A stretch of 64,000 nt of DNA from JAGPDB01 sp046331265 (GTDB lineage: Bacteria; Actinomycetota; Acidimicrobiia; IMCC26256; JAGPDB01). The translations under genes and the position numbers were made by a program. Below are positions 1 through 8,677 of this stretch, piece by piece (the stretch's first letter is position 1; every line of letters begins with the position of its first letter). The DNA is taken from NCBI GenBank assembly GCA_046331265.1, contig JAXLRE010000002.1, forward strand, positions 1-64,000, written 5' to 3'. The notes under the pieces were generated by a model. The model worked only from the letters and a program-made list of their open reading frames with translations. It was not told the origin of the DNA and searched no databases.

Positions 1-159
1 GCGGAATGACTCAATATTCAACAATGTCCCCACCCAGCACGGGAAAGCTAAGTAGTTTTTATAACGTATTGATTTTTTTATATCGTTAGTACAAACTGAA
101 ATTCAACCGTCGCAAAGTTGTCACACTTGCCAGACAATTATTAGTCAAAGGAGTGACAA

Positions 160-1500
160 TTGGACGGCGTGTTTGAGCTTTATTCAGCTAACTTCAAAAA
201 ACAACGTTTTTCTACAAACTTTTTTGGTACTGTAATTTCTATTGTTTCTATATGTTTATTAGCTTTACTCTTTAGTCAACAGATCGGAAGCGGACGTCCC
301 ACCTCGATAACTCCTGCTGCAACAAATTGTGAAATACGTTTGATGGTTATCATCGATCGTTCATCTTCGATATCAGTAAGTAGATATGGTGGATCAGCTG
401 CAAATGTTACAGCTATCAAGAAAGCATTGAATGATTCTGATGGTCTAATCAATGCCGTTTCAGGACCTTATTCTTCAATGCAAGTTGTCGCATTTGCTGA
501 CAGAGCATATAAGTTCACATCCTCATGGATGCCAGATTCTAATCACACACAAGCTACTGCTTTACGCAATATTGTAAGCGGGATAGCTTTTAAAACTAAC
601 GACACGACATCAACATACGGTGGTGATCCAAAGCTAGAAGGCCGAACAAATTGGCAAGCAGGTTACGATTTAACATCCAAGATATCTGTTAGACCAACGC
701 ATGTAATTATGTTTACTGATGGTAACCCAACTACATATAACGGAGATCCATCGACCAATACGATAATGGATAATGAAGATTTATTTTACGGTGTGTATGC
801 AGCAAACAACTTAAAGGCACAAGGAGCAACTCTCTATAGTGTCGGTGTTGGTTCAGACGTAAATGTAAATAATTTAAAAGCTATTGCATCTAGTGATGAC
901 AGAGCATATCCAGGTGATTATTCAGGTTTGAAAAACAGGTTTCGAACCGCAATTAGTAATATCACCTCATCATGTGCTCCTCCAGTAACAACAACGACTG
1001 TTCGTTCGACAACTACATCGCCTACGACTCCAACGACTGGAACAACAGCAACAAGCTCAACAACCACAACTACGACGATTCCTCCTAATGTTTTAATCGA
1101 ACCAAATGTTGAGTTAACAGTTAGTCCATTAGTTGCTGATGCGGAAGAAGGAACAACAAAGATATTCAAAGTTGAATTCATAAACCACACGACAAATGCT
1201 GGATTAAATAGCGTTTCGATTGTTGTATATCCAGGTGCAAATGTTAACTGTTCATACCCAGGTATACCTGGAACGACAATTTATACGTCTCCTCATATGT
1301 CACCAATTTCGAGTACAGGTCAACGTTCATATAGCGTGCTTGTTGAGCATGGCAGCCCATCTCAAATGAAATTTACTGCATGTGGAAAAGGATACGTCGA
1401 TTTACGTCCCGGCATGATAATTATTGATGGTGGAAGTCCTGAACAAATCGACAGCAAAAATTTTGTAGTAAATGTTAAACGTGTACCATTTCCTGAATAA
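160..1500 (+). CDS. Secreted/anchored VWA-domain protein 1
   Basis: Von Willebrand factor A domain protein of 446 aa, probably acting outside the membrane in adhesion or envelope interactions. The start is TTG at 160, chosen for the AAAGGAG ribosome binding site just upstream. A hydrophobic segment at about residues 22-42 follows a short basic stretch (signal anchor or uncleaved signal). The MIDAS metal site D66-x-S68-x-S70 lies in VIIDRSSSIS, and MFTDGNP is the usual second VWA strand. A Thr/Ser-rich linker (about 275-310) leads to a C-terminal beta-rich domain ending in VKRVPFPE. No LPxTG motif or C-terminal membrane anchor is seen. It is followed by a second VWA gene with the same plan, so the two are probably paralogues. 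The ligand is unknown. Confidence 0.8.
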   Translation: MDGVFELYSANFKKQRFSTNFFGTVISIVSICLLALLFSQQIGSGRPTSITPAATNCEIRLMVIIDRSSSISVSRYGGSAANVTAIKKALNDSDGLINAVSGPYSSMQVVAFADRAYKFTSSWMPDSNHTQATALRNIVSGIAFKTNDTTSTYGGDPKLEGRTNWQAGYDLTSKISVRPTHVIMFTDGNPTTYNGDPSTNTIMDNEDLFYGVYAANNLKAQGATLYSVGVGSDVNVNNLKAIASSDDRAYPGDYSGLKNRFRTAISNITSSCAPPVTTTTVRSTTTSPTTPTTGTTATSSTTTTTTIPPNVLIEPNVELTVSPLVADAEEGTTKIFKVEFINHTTNAGLNSVSIVVYPGANVNCSYPGIPGTTIYTSPHMSPISSTGQRSYSVLVEHGSPSQMKFTACGKGYVDLRPGMIIIDGGSPEQIDSKNFVVNVKRVPFPE

Positions 1501-1683
1501 ACTTTAAAAATATTTTTTGTAACCATAGCGAATAAAGCGAATAATGCGAATGGCGCTGCATTAACGGTAATTAATTTACCTGACGAATATTTAGGTCTTG
1601 TTTATGCAGGCTTTTTATCCGAAAATAGTGATAGTAGCCACGTTTGGAGAAGTGTTTTAGATGCAGGATGTATTGTCACTTAG
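1501..1683 (+). other. Possible coding relic after the first VWA gene
   Basis: Directly after the TAA of the first VWA gene, the same frame stays open for about 60 codons and reads as protein-like sequence (for example ALTVINLPDEYLGLVYAGFL) up to a TAG at 1681-1683. It has no ATG, GTG or TTG start and runs into the start of the next gene in another frame. It may be the remnant of a longer gene, or chance. No known domain is recognised. Confidence 0.25.
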
Positions 1684-3169
1684 CATAAATAAGAAAAGTC
1701 ATTTTCGACTTGTTCTTTTCATATTGTTTGTTATCTCCATTTTTGGTTTGGCTATCTCTTCTAGTCAAAGTTCAGCGACAAGCTTCATGAACGCTAAAGC
1801 TAAATCAGCTGATCTAAAAGCTTTACCTAGATTAAGTGCTAACAACACAACTCCTAATCCTGGCCCAACATATGGTTCGGCATGTGTGAGTCGAATAATT
1901 GTGTTACTTGACCGTTCGTATTCGATTATCAACACAGTTGGAAATAGATCAAACGTTGTAGCTTTAAAGGGAGCATTAAATAACTTCATGACCCAAATTG
2001 GAACTAGCGCAAGTAATGCAGGCGGAAAGGCAGAAGTATTAATAGATGCTTTTGCAACAACATCTGTATGGCAAAACGGTATGGCATCGGGTCAAGACTT
2101 TTTTAGTTGGGCAAATGGTTTAAATGTTGCTGATCCAGGGAATAGATTTTTTCAAGCATTAAATGTTGGAGTTGATCCAAGTGGTACTGACGGAATTTGG
2201 TATAACAATTCAGATACTTATCCGTACAATCCATTTTTACCAGCGACAGCAAATAAAGGATATGCAGCAAGCACGACTCTTTTAGGTTCAGATTCATACG
2301 GAACAACTAATTACCATCAAGCTTTTGCTGATGCAGGAAGCATGATCGATTTTTGGACAAATCCAGGTGACAGAGGCGATGACGATTTCGACATGGTGCT
2401 CATGATCACTGACGGTTTGCCAACTTCAAACTCAGGATCAAATAACTCTGTTGACCCTGGAGAGCCAGGAATACAGGGACCATGGGTAACTCCTGATGGT
2501 GCTGACTTATTATATGCAGCATATGGAGTTAACCAGCTACGTACAGGTAAAAACTTCAGTTTTGCTGATCCAAACACTGTTGTCCGACCACCAGTCCCTG
2601 TTGTAGGAATTATTGCAGGTTCAGAAGCATCTGATCCTTCAACTCCTGGATATATGGATACAGTTTTTGGTTCTGGCAATTGGTATGGTGCAAACAATTT
2701 CGGTTCAGATTTAAGTGATCGTATTTCACAAGCTACTGCAGGACTAAGCGGATGTGGTGGCGGAAGAACAACTAAAACAGATGTCACACCTGCAATTGAT
2801 CTAAATGTCACACCTACAAATCCAACAGTTAAAGAAGGTAGTTCAACAACTATTACAGTTACTGTTAAGAATCCATTAACAGACGCTGCGTTAAAAAATG
2901 TTGAAGTACATGGTAAAGATTTAAATATAACTGGTTTAGATTTAAATCCTGGTGAGTCAAAGACGTACACAGTTAATGTATCAATTGATTTCGGTGCTCC
3001 AGACCCAAGTGTTTTTCAATATAAAGCTTGGGGTGTTGTAAACATTAATCCTGTGACACAACAATGTATTTCGTATGGGGCAGGATGGGATTCGTCTAAT
3101 CCGTGTAACACACCAGTTAGAAACAGCCCAGTTACTGTTGATGTTGTGCGCGTGCCACTGCCAACTTAA
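1661..3169 (+). CDS. Secreted VWA-domain protein 2
   Basis: A 502-aa VWA protein with the same plan as its upstream neighbour. It has a basic N-terminus, a hydrophobic segment at about 16-33 (signal or anchor), and MIDAS D84-x-S86-x-S88 in VLLDRSYSI. The second VWA strand is MITDGLP. The C-terminal beta domain (about 375-500) is preceded by a short GCGGG turn instead of the long Thr linker and ends in VVRVPLPT, like the tail of the first protein. ATG at 1661 has GGAGA about 10 nt upstream. The two genes probably form one unit encoding cell-surface proteins. The gene meets the convergent TetR gene with no spacer. Role inferred only from the fold. Confidence 0.8.
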   Translation: MQDVLSLSINKKSHFRLVLFILFVISIFGLAISSSQSSATSFMNAKAKSADLKALPRLSANNTTPNPGPTYGSACVSRIIVLLDRSYSIINTVGNRSNVVALKGALNNFMTQIGTSASNAGGKAEVLIDAFATTSVWQNGMASGQDFFSWANGLNVADPGNRFFQALNVGVDPSGTDGIWYNNSDTYPYNPFLPATANKGYAASTTLLGSDSYGTTNYHQAFADAGSMIDFWTNPGDRGDDDFDMVLMITDGLPTSNSGSNNSVDPGEPGIQGPWVTPDGADLLYAAYGVNQLRTGKNFSFADPNTVVRPPVPVVGIIAGSEASDPSTPGYMDTVFGSGNWYGANNFGSDLSDRISQATAGLSGCGGGRTTKTDVTPAIDLNVTPTNPTVKEGSSTTITVTVKNPLTDAALKNVEVHGKDLNITGLDLNPGESKTYTVNVSIDFGAPDPSVFQYKAWGVVNINPVTQQCISYGAGWDSSNPCNTPVRNSPVTVDVVRVPLPT

Positions 3170-3769
3170 TCAGTCAGTAATTCCTCTTAAACCTTTCCAA
3201 GCAAGAGTGCTGACCCATTCATTTAACTGATCGTCTGTAAGTTCGATTTGATTATTATTTAAATAAGCAAATCTTGCAGCAGATTCAGCCATACCAATTA
3301 GCGCATGAGCAAAAAGCTGACGTTCTGTTTCAGGGATGTTATCAATAATCAAAGATGTAACGCTGTTTGCAAAATGTTCGAGAACACGATTTGTTACTTC
3401 GGCAAAATCTGTATCGTTACGTGCCGATGATCCAAAAAGAAGTCTGAAACCTGCATCATCATTTTTAACAAAATCAAAATATGCTTTGAAACCTAAAATC
3501 ATTTGATCTTTTAAAGTTTCGCCTTGGCGAGTTGATTGAAGAATTGAACTAATCAATCTTTCGCCGCAGTCTTCAAGAACAGCAATGAATAATGCACGTT
3601 TTGATTCGAAGTGCTGATATAGAACTGGTTTTGTGACACCTGCTGCAAAAGCAACGTCATCCATAATGGTCGCAGAAAATCCTCTGTCAGCAAAAACATC
3701 GCATGCAACATCTAATAGTTGTCGTCTGCGATCCTCGCTTCTCATTCGGGTAGAAGACTTTTTTACCAT
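3170..3769 (-). CDS. TetR/AcrR-family transcriptional regulator
   Basis: A 199-aa one-component regulator. The TetR DNA-binding domain covers about residues 12-60: the helix-turn-helix is FSATIMDDVAFAAGVTKPVL followed by the conserved YQHFESKRALF. The C-terminal part is the variable helical ligand and dimer domain, so the inducer cannot be read from the sequence. The start ATG at 3769 has TAATAT 7 nt upstream and no Shine-Dalgarno, suggesting a leaderless transcript. It is convergent with the VWA gene and upstream of nothing it obviously controls; the aldo/keto reductase behind it reads in the same direction from its own promoter. Confidence 0.9.
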   Translation of the reverse strand: MVKKSSTRMRSEDRRRQLLDVACDVFADRGFSATIMDDVAFAAGVTKPVLYQHFESKRALFIAVLEDCGERLISSILQSTRQGETLKDQMILGFKAYFDFVKNDDAGFRLLFGSSARNDTDFAEVTNRVLEHFANSVTSLIIDNIPETERQLFAHALIGMAESAARFAYLNNNQIELTDDQLNEWVSTLAWKGLRGITD

Positions 3770-3776
3770 TTAACGA

Positions 3777-3782
3777 ATATTA
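3777..3782 (-). promoter_or_regulatory. -10 element, TetR gene (leaderless)
   Basis: On the minus strand TAATAT is followed by 7 nt and then the ATG at 3769. Transcription would start at or next to the start codon. Confidence 0.5.
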
Positions 3783-3817
3783 GTAACTTTCTTGCTGGTA
3801 TACCAAGTTCACGATAA

Positions 3818-4834
3818 TTAGTTAGAGGATTTAAGAGGCATTTCGAAACGATTTTCATGACCAAAATTGTTATCGTATGCTTCCCATAAAGCGTTTGCTT
3901 CGCTGTCGCTTAGAGGTAAATCACTAGCTTTTGCGTATTCGCGGATCTCATCTGTTGTTAAACAAGTAGGCAAGACACATGCGAAAGTTTTTTCAGCCAA
4001 TATAGCTGCAATTGCTGCTTGTGAAATTGTTCGTCCAGACTCGTTCGACCATAACCAAGAAATGTTGTCTGCCTTGTCGAAATTATCAAGCATGTTCTCA
4101 CGAACACGATGAGATCGATGGTCGCCAGAACGCAACATTTCTTCTAAAGAATCGCGTGTAACTTTTCCAGACAAAACATCTGATGCATGAGGCACACGAG
4201 AAATTAAAGAAACATTTCCTGAGGTACAAGCTTCATGCCTAGCAAATGTTCGTCCCGGTTCTTGTTCGAGTGCATTGTAAACAGTTTGTAGTGAATCAAT
4301 GTTTCTATTTTCTAGGGAATACAATCCTTCTTCAACCCAACCAATGGCGGGACCTAACGCCACACCGTAGCTTCTAATTTTTCCAGCTTCTACAAATTCA
4401 TTTAATGTTTGGAACAAATCATCATCTTGTACTGCATCTATACGAACATTATGCAATTGCATTAGGTCTATACAATCAATACCTAAACGCATTAAGGATT
4501 CATCAATCTGATCAATTATTGATTCACGACTCCAGTTATGTGGACGCTCGCGTTGCTCCTTTGGTCGTTCAGCATGAATGTCGTATCCACACTTTGTTGT
4601 GATAACAACTTCATCACGGTGTTCAGCTAAAAATGGAGCCAATATTGTTTCACCAAAGCCGTCATCGCCATATGCCGGAGCTGTGTCGTAGAAAGTGATC
4701 CCGCTATCGAAAGCAGTTTTTAACATTTCATCGGCATCATCGGTCTTACCCCACCAGCCTGTAGTCAACGGCCAAACGCCAAAGCCAACTTCAGAAACTT
4801 CAATTCCGCTATTACCAAGAGTTCTATATTTCAT
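3818..4834 (-). CDS. Aldo/keto reductase
   Basis: A 338-aa NADPH-dependent oxidoreductase with an (alpha/beta)8 barrel. The catalytic tetrad of the family is visible: D50 and Y55 (YDTAPAYGD), K81 (TTKCGYD) and H128 (MQLHN). It resembles the AKR group that includes L-glyceraldehyde 3-phosphate reductase and L-fucose or galactose dehydrogenases; the substrate cannot be assigned. The start ATG at 4834 has TAGAAT 7 nt upstream, in a short divergent region shared with pyrB. Only 46 bp separate the two start codons, so the two promoters lie back to back. Confidence 0.88.
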   Translation of the reverse strand: MKYRTLGNSGIEVSEVGFGVWPLTTGWWGKTDDADEMLKTAFDSGITFYDTAPAYGDDGFGETILAPFLAEHRDEVVITTKCGYDIHAERPKEQRERPHNWSRESIIDQIDESLMRLGIDCIDLMQLHNVRIDAVQDDDLFQTLNEFVEAGKIRSYGVALGPAIGWVEEGLYSLENRNIDSLQTVYNALEQEPGRTFARHEACTSGNVSLISRVPHASDVLSGKVTRDSLEEMLRSGDHRSHRVRENMLDNFDKADNISWLWSNESGRTISQAAIAAILAEKTFACVLPTCLTTDEIREYAKASDLPLSDSEANALWEAYDNNFGHENRFEMPLKSSN

Positions 4835-4841
4835 GGCTTTT

Positions 4842-4847
4842 ATTCTA
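4842..4847 (-). promoter_or_regulatory. -10 element, aldo/keto reductase (leaderless)
   Basis: TAGAAT on the minus strand, 7 nt before the ATG at 4834. No Shine-Dalgarno sequence. Confidence 0.55.
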
Positions 4848-4867
4848 CGGCTGATTTATTTCTCGTT

Positions 4868-4873
4868 TAGAAT
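4868..4873 (+). promoter_or_regulatory. -10 element, pyrB (leaderless)
   Basis: TAGAAT followed by 7 nt and the pyrB ATG at 4881. It mirrors the element of the divergent gene 20 bp away. Confidence 0.6.
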
Positions 4874-4880
4874 AGAAGCA

Positions 4881-5807
4881 ATGGTAAATAATTCAGGGTC
4901 GCCTAAACACATACTTAGTGTCAACGATTTAACCAGTTCACAAATAGAAAAAATCTTTTCTAGAGCAAAAGAATTCAAAAATAGCGGATTTTCTTCTAGT
5001 GAAATATTTAATATAGCTCCAGGGAATGAACCTGTTGTTGCTCTTGCTTTTTTCGAGCCCTCAACTAGAACCAAACTTTCTTTTGATGCTGCTGCACAGC
5101 GCATTGGGTGTAAAACAATTGGTTTTGACAATCCAGAACAAACAAGTTCGGCAAAAGGCGAACAGCTGGAAGACACTTTGCGTGTGATTGAAAAATATAG
5201 TGACCTTATAGTTATACGTCGAAAATCTCACGACACTGTTGATGTAATTCGTGAACATGTAAAAATTCCAGTTATCAGTGCTGGCGTTGGCGCTCAAGAA
5301 CATCCGACACAAGGCCTTCTCGATTTATTTACAATCGCTGAAAATCGAAGCATCGAAAGTGTTGAGCATTTATGTACATACGGAGATCTAGTTAATTCTC
5401 GAACTATGTATTCTCAAGTTCGATTACTTGCGCGGGAAGGAATTACTTGTTCATTTGTTGCAAGTGACGATATGCAAATACCTGCATTTTTTGTTGAAGA
5501 GCTAGAAGCTAAGGGTGTAAAAGTAATTCAGACCAATTCATTGGATGATGTTGTTTCTGATCTAGATGTGATTCAAGTGATTCGTCCTCAACGTGAACGT
5601 TGGGAAGGTAAAGAGCTAAACGCATATGAGCCTATTGATGAAAAATGGATTTCTAAAATGAAATCTGATGCATTAATAATGCATCCATTGCCACGAACTG
5701 GCGAGTTAGATCCTGTTCTTGACAATGATTCTCGTGTGGTTGTCTGGGATCAAGTCGAAAATGGCATGTATGTTCGTGCTGCTTTGCTTGAATATTTACT
5801 AACTTAA
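4881..5807 (+). CDS. pyrB: Aspartate carbamoyltransferase catalytic chain
   Basis: Makes N-carbamoyl-L-aspartate from carbamoyl phosphate and aspartate, the committed step of pyrimidine synthesis. With ATG at 4881 the product is 308 aa, the normal length; the frame stays open further upstream, but that part overlaps the divergent gene. Carbamoyl-phosphate site FFEPSTRT (STRT 61-64), the KGE loop (K92), HPTQ (H141, Q144) and the PLPR loop near the C-terminus are all intact. The aspartate-side motif RPQRER separates it from ornithine carbamoyltransferases. A leaderless promoter precedes it. No pyrI or pyrC is adjacent; the next gene follows after 15 bp and may be co-transcribed. Confidence 0.94.
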   Translation: MVNNSGSPKHILSVNDLTSSQIEKIFSRAKEFKNSGFSSSEIFNIAPGNEPVVALAFFEPSTRTKLSFDAAAQRIGCKTIGFDNPEQTSSAKGEQLEDTLRVIEKYSDLIVIRRKSHDTVDVIREHVKIPVISAGVGAQEHPTQGLLDLFTIAENRSIESVEHLCTYGDLVNSRTMYSQVRLLAREGITCSFVASDDMQIPAFFVEELEAKGVKVIQTNSLDDVVSDLDVIQVIRPQRERWEGKELNAYEPIDEKWISKMKSDALIMHPLPRTGELDPVLDNDSRVVVWDQVENGMYVRAALLEYLLT

Positions 5808-5822
5808 AGGTATGGCATTTCT

Positions 5823-6953
5823 ATGGATGGGAAAATGCCTACTTTAGATCAAGTACAAGGGCTGCTTTTGGGACATGCTGTTGGTGACATGGCTGGTGCT
5901 CCATTCGAATTTATGGATTATGTAGAGTTTCGTGCAACAGCGAGTACGTATAGAGGAAATAGAATTAGCCTGCCTGGCATACATCCGCGTTATCCAAACA
6001 AATTTGCGTATACAACAGATGATGATGCACACATGAATATTGTTGGACAATCATTCGTTACTATGGGCTGTTTCGATATGGATGATATCTGCAGGCGATT
6101 TATTGAGTGGTACAACGGTGGAGATGCGCCCGGCATTGGTGGTTCGACAGCTTTAGCATTAAATCTTCTTGATCCATTAGAACAAAAATATCCAGTGCAC
6201 TGGACGGTCGCGGGTAAAGAAGCTAGAAATATTTCGCCGAGCATGCATCAAGGACGTAACAACGAACAAGGTTTCTTACTTTATTCATTTCCATCGAATG
6301 GTCCTTTAATGCGTGTTCCTATTCTCGGCTTGTTTGCTAAAGGTAGAGAGCTTGAAAGAAACGTTCATGATCTAACTCGCATTACACATGACTATCAAGT
6401 TAATTACGTTACATCTGCTATTGCTGCAAAAGTTGTAGAAATGATTGTTGAGGGTATGCCAAAAACAGAAATTAAAAAACAAATCCTTGATAAGTACAAA
6501 AAAGTTATACAAAGATGCGAACATGCTTTAAAACCTTATAATGGTGAAGCTTTTGGAATCAGAAAAAATTATTATGGTGATTATCCTAAAGATTTTGGTT
6601 TAGGTGGTTCTGCAGAAGTCACGCTAGCTATAGCTCTACGAGCATTTTTTGAAACTGATAATTTTGATGAAGCAATATGTTTTGGGGTTAATGCTCGCAA
6701 TACTGTTAAGGAATGGTGTTGGGATGTTGATACATATACTGCTTTGATCGGTGCTTTCGCAGGTTGCTATTACGGAGCTAATTCAATAGGTAACCATTGG
6801 AGATACCCTGTACATCCAGCAACTGGTGATGTTCATGACATAACACCGATTTCTTGCTCTGAGATATTGTCACTTGGAAAAAATTTACACAAAACCTTAG
6901 GGCTTCAGAAACCCATCTTCTTGTCTTCTTTTTCGGCTGCTTTTATTGCGTAG
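5823..6953 (+). CDS. ADP-ribosylglycohydrolase (DraG-like) family protein
   Basis: A 376-aa protein of the DraG/ARH fold, whose members remove ADP-ribose from proteins or cleave related N- or O-glycosidic bonds using two magnesium ions. Family marks: GHAVGDMAGAPFE near the N-terminus, TTDDD (65-68 acidic cluster) for metal binding, GGSTALALNLL in the middle and WDVDT (D301, D303, T304) near the C-terminus, which supplies further metal ligands. The usual GGD of the last motif is CWD here, so substrate or activity may differ. It starts 15 bp after pyrB. The 3' end overlaps a convergent small membrane protein gene by 49 bp. Substrate unknown. Confidence 0.75.
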   Translation: MDGKMPTLDQVQGLLLGHAVGDMAGAPFEFMDYVEFRATASTYRGNRISLPGIHPRYPNKFAYTTDDDAHMNIVGQSFVTMGCFDMDDICRRFIEWYNGGDAPGIGGSTALALNLLDPLEQKYPVHWTVAGKEARNISPSMHQGRNNEQGFLLYSFPSNGPLMRVPILGLFAKGRELERNVHDLTRITHDYQVNYVTSAIAAKVVEMIVEGMPKTEIKKQILDKYKKVIQRCEHALKPYNGEAFGIRKNYYGDYPKDFGLGGSAEVTLAIALRAFFETDNFDEAICFGVNARNTVKEWCWDVDTYTALIGAFAGCYYGANSIGNHWRYPVHPATGDVHDITPISCSEILSLGKNLHKTLGLQKPIFLSSFSAAFIA

Positions 6954-7183
6954 CCAAAAATAATTGGTAAAGGTAAAACAATACAAGCAACTACAAATGT
7001 AACCATTGAAGTTACGGCTAAATATAAAGGCCATTTAAAAGGAATGCAAAGAAACATAGTTACGATTGAAATTAACATTGAACCATAACCAATGCGTTTC
7101 CAGAATTTTACGCGTTTTCTGACCTGTTCACGTTTTACTAATACTGGGTCGAGTTCAAGATTTTGTGATTGTTGTGAATTCAC
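6905..7183 (-). CDS. Small membrane protein, unknown
   Basis: A 92-aa protein with a charged N-terminal third (VKREQVRKRVKFWKR) and two predicted transmembrane helices (about 33-53 and 56-78), ending in KAAEKEDKKMGF. The positive-inside rule puts both termini in the cytoplasm. No family recognised. Its end overlaps the end of the convergent ADP-ribosylglycohydrolase-like gene by 49 bp. The membrane pattern supports it as real. Confidence 0.6.
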   Translation of the reverse strand: MNSQQSQNLELDPVLVKREQVRKRVKFWKRIGYGSMLISIVTMFLCIPFKWPLYLAVTSMVTFVVACIVLPLPIIFGYAIKAAEKEDKKMGF

Positions 7184-7246
7184 GCTTAAATAATAGATTC
7201 AAATAGAATTCAAGCACGAATTTCGTATTGGTTCGAAAGGATTGTT

Positions 7247-7984
7247 ATGGACGACGAATCGCAAATAGATTTATACAATTTTATTGGAGCTCTAAATGCA
7301 AATGTTCCAGTAGCTGGTTACGTGACTCCAAAACTATTGGCTACACAGGTATATGCGGTAGTCGGAGCAGGATCGACTCCTCCACGATACAGATTTGCTC
7401 GACATAATTTTCATCATCCTGTGATTCATGATTTAGAACGCCCAAGTATTTTGGTTTTCCCGACTGAAGAATTGGCTGAAGAATATGTAGCTAACATGGG
7501 TTCGGATCAATTTGGTGTAAATGGATTAAGTATAAGAGAGTTATTCAAAGTCGTTTCATATAATTTTGGAAACACATGTGGTGTCATGTTTAGAGTCGAT
7601 GGTGGAGATCACTACGCTAATCCTGTTTTAATTCAAGATTTCAATATTTATGCTCAACTTGGAGGTTTAACTCTGATAGTCCGAGATGGTGATACTGCTA
7701 TTGAACAAGACTCATTTACGTCTCTTACCAGCGAACAACACGAACAACTTTGTGCGTTACTAGATGAATTAGAAGCTATTAAGCGTTATACAATTTATGG
7801 TGGGCAAGTTGAAGGTATCCATACAACTGTTGTAGATGTTGTAGTTAAAGATGACGTGACCTTTGAAGAAGCTGTGGCAGCTCATTCGGATTTATTAGAA
7901 CGATGTCAAGCTATTGCTAGTGACGTAATGTTATTAGTTAAACCAGAACCTGTTTATAACGAAATACCCGGGTTCTACAGGTAA
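7247..7984 (+). CDS. Unknown soluble protein (weak SseB-like pattern)
   Basis: A 245-aa protein with no signal or membrane segment and no confident family. The central part (ILVFPTEELAEEYV, then a loop ending near DHYANPVLI) has the rhythm of SseB N-terminal domains, but the match is too weak to name it. ATG at 7247 is preceded by GAAAGGA with suitable spacing. Its stop abuts the convergent stop of the next gene with no spacer. Confidence 0.6.
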   Translation: MDDESQIDLYNFIGALNANVPVAGYVTPKLLATQVYAVVGAGSTPPRYRFARHNFHHPVIHDLERPSILVFPTEELAEEYVANMGSDQFGVNGLSIRELFKVVSYNFGNTCGVMFRVDGGDHYANPVLIQDFNIYAQLGGLTLIVRDGDTAIEQDSFTSLTSEQHEQLCALLDELEAIKRYTIYGGQVEGIHTTVVDVVVKDDVTFEEAVAAHSDLLERCQAIASDVMLLVKPEPVYNEIPGFYR

Positions 7985-8677
7985 TTATATTTGCTTGTTT
8001 ACAAGCATATGTAAACGACGATTTGTTGCATCTAAAACAGCACGAGCTATTGCGTCTGCTTCGTTTGTTTGTCGCACAATTGCTGAACCAGAAACAACTT
8101 GTTCATCTGGTGGGATCACAAAGATAACTGTTGTAACTGCAACATCTGCGCCACCAATACGAACGACTTGTGCGGCATCGACATCAAGTGATTCTGCTAG
8201 AGGTTCTAGTTGACGCAAAGCGTCTAATGTTGCTTGAGCAATTAAACGATGTCTCGCTGCTGATGCAACTGAACCTTCTGCAAAACCTAATGCTTGTGTG
8301 TCGTTATATTCGAGCGAAACTTTTACAGTTGAACGCAGTCCGGTTGATTCAGAAGTGATACTCATTATGCGAGGACGAAATTCTCGATCAAGAATGAAAT
8401 CTGTTTCTGGTGCATCTATTTGCACGATTGAAATTCTTCGGCGGTCAATGTCGAAGCCGAAACTTGCTATAGCAACACTTTGAATATCGCGAACTAATTG
8501 TTTTGGAGTTTTATTTGGTGATGCAACAATGTGCACTTCGCTAGGTTCACCGTCGTAACCCGCAACAATTCTTGCTGCTTGTATATCAGGAAGTCGTCGA
8601 AGCTCTTTTTCGAGCAAGATGATTGGGTCGTTTCCTTCGTATTCAACAACAGAGAGTACGTTGTCTTGATCTTCCAT
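7985..8677 (-). CDS. Conserved-type protein, paralogue of the 57.6 kb gene
   Basis: A 230-aa soluble protein. The N-terminal part (about 15-90) reads like a small alpha/beta domain (LEKELRRLPDIQAARI, then a diagnostic-looking FGFDIDRRRISIVQ). The C-terminal part (about 115-230) has a second alpha/beta module with RHRLIAQATLDALRQL and ADAIARAVLDATNRRL. The protein at 56687-57664 has the same order, an ELRKLDGVRTVGF segment at the N-terminus and AAARATLNALNRT at the C-terminus, with a long acidic linker between. Function unknown. The start ATG has GAGGGGA upstream. It is divergent from ileS. Confidence 0.65.
   Translation of the reverse strand: MEDQDNVLSVVEYEGNDPIILLEKELRRLPDIQAARIVAGYDGEPSEVHIVASPNKTPKQLVRDIQSVAIASFGFDIDRRRISIVQIDAPETDFILDREFRPRIMSITSESTGLRSTVKVSLEYNDTQALGFAEGSVASAARHRLIAQATLDALRQLEPLAESLDVDAAQVVRIGGADVAVTTVIFVIPPDEQVVSGSAIVRQTNEADAIARAVLDATNRRLHMLVNKQI

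Noticed and set aside
918..1190. 90-aa Val-rich minus-strand frame
   Set aside because: It is the antisense reading of the Thr-rich linker codons of the first VWA gene.
2317..2970. 217-aa minus-strand open frame
   Set aside because: It lies wholly inside the second VWA gene, has no family features, and its composition follows from the opposite strand.
160..3169. VWA proteins as sortase substrates
   Set aside because: Neither has an LPxTG/LAxTG motif, a C-terminal hydrophobic helix or a basic tail, and the sortase gene is 24 kb away.
4695..4880. N-terminal extension of pyrB
   Set aside because: The open frame extends upstream, but it overlaps the divergent reductase gene; the family length and the -10 hexamer fix the start at 4881.
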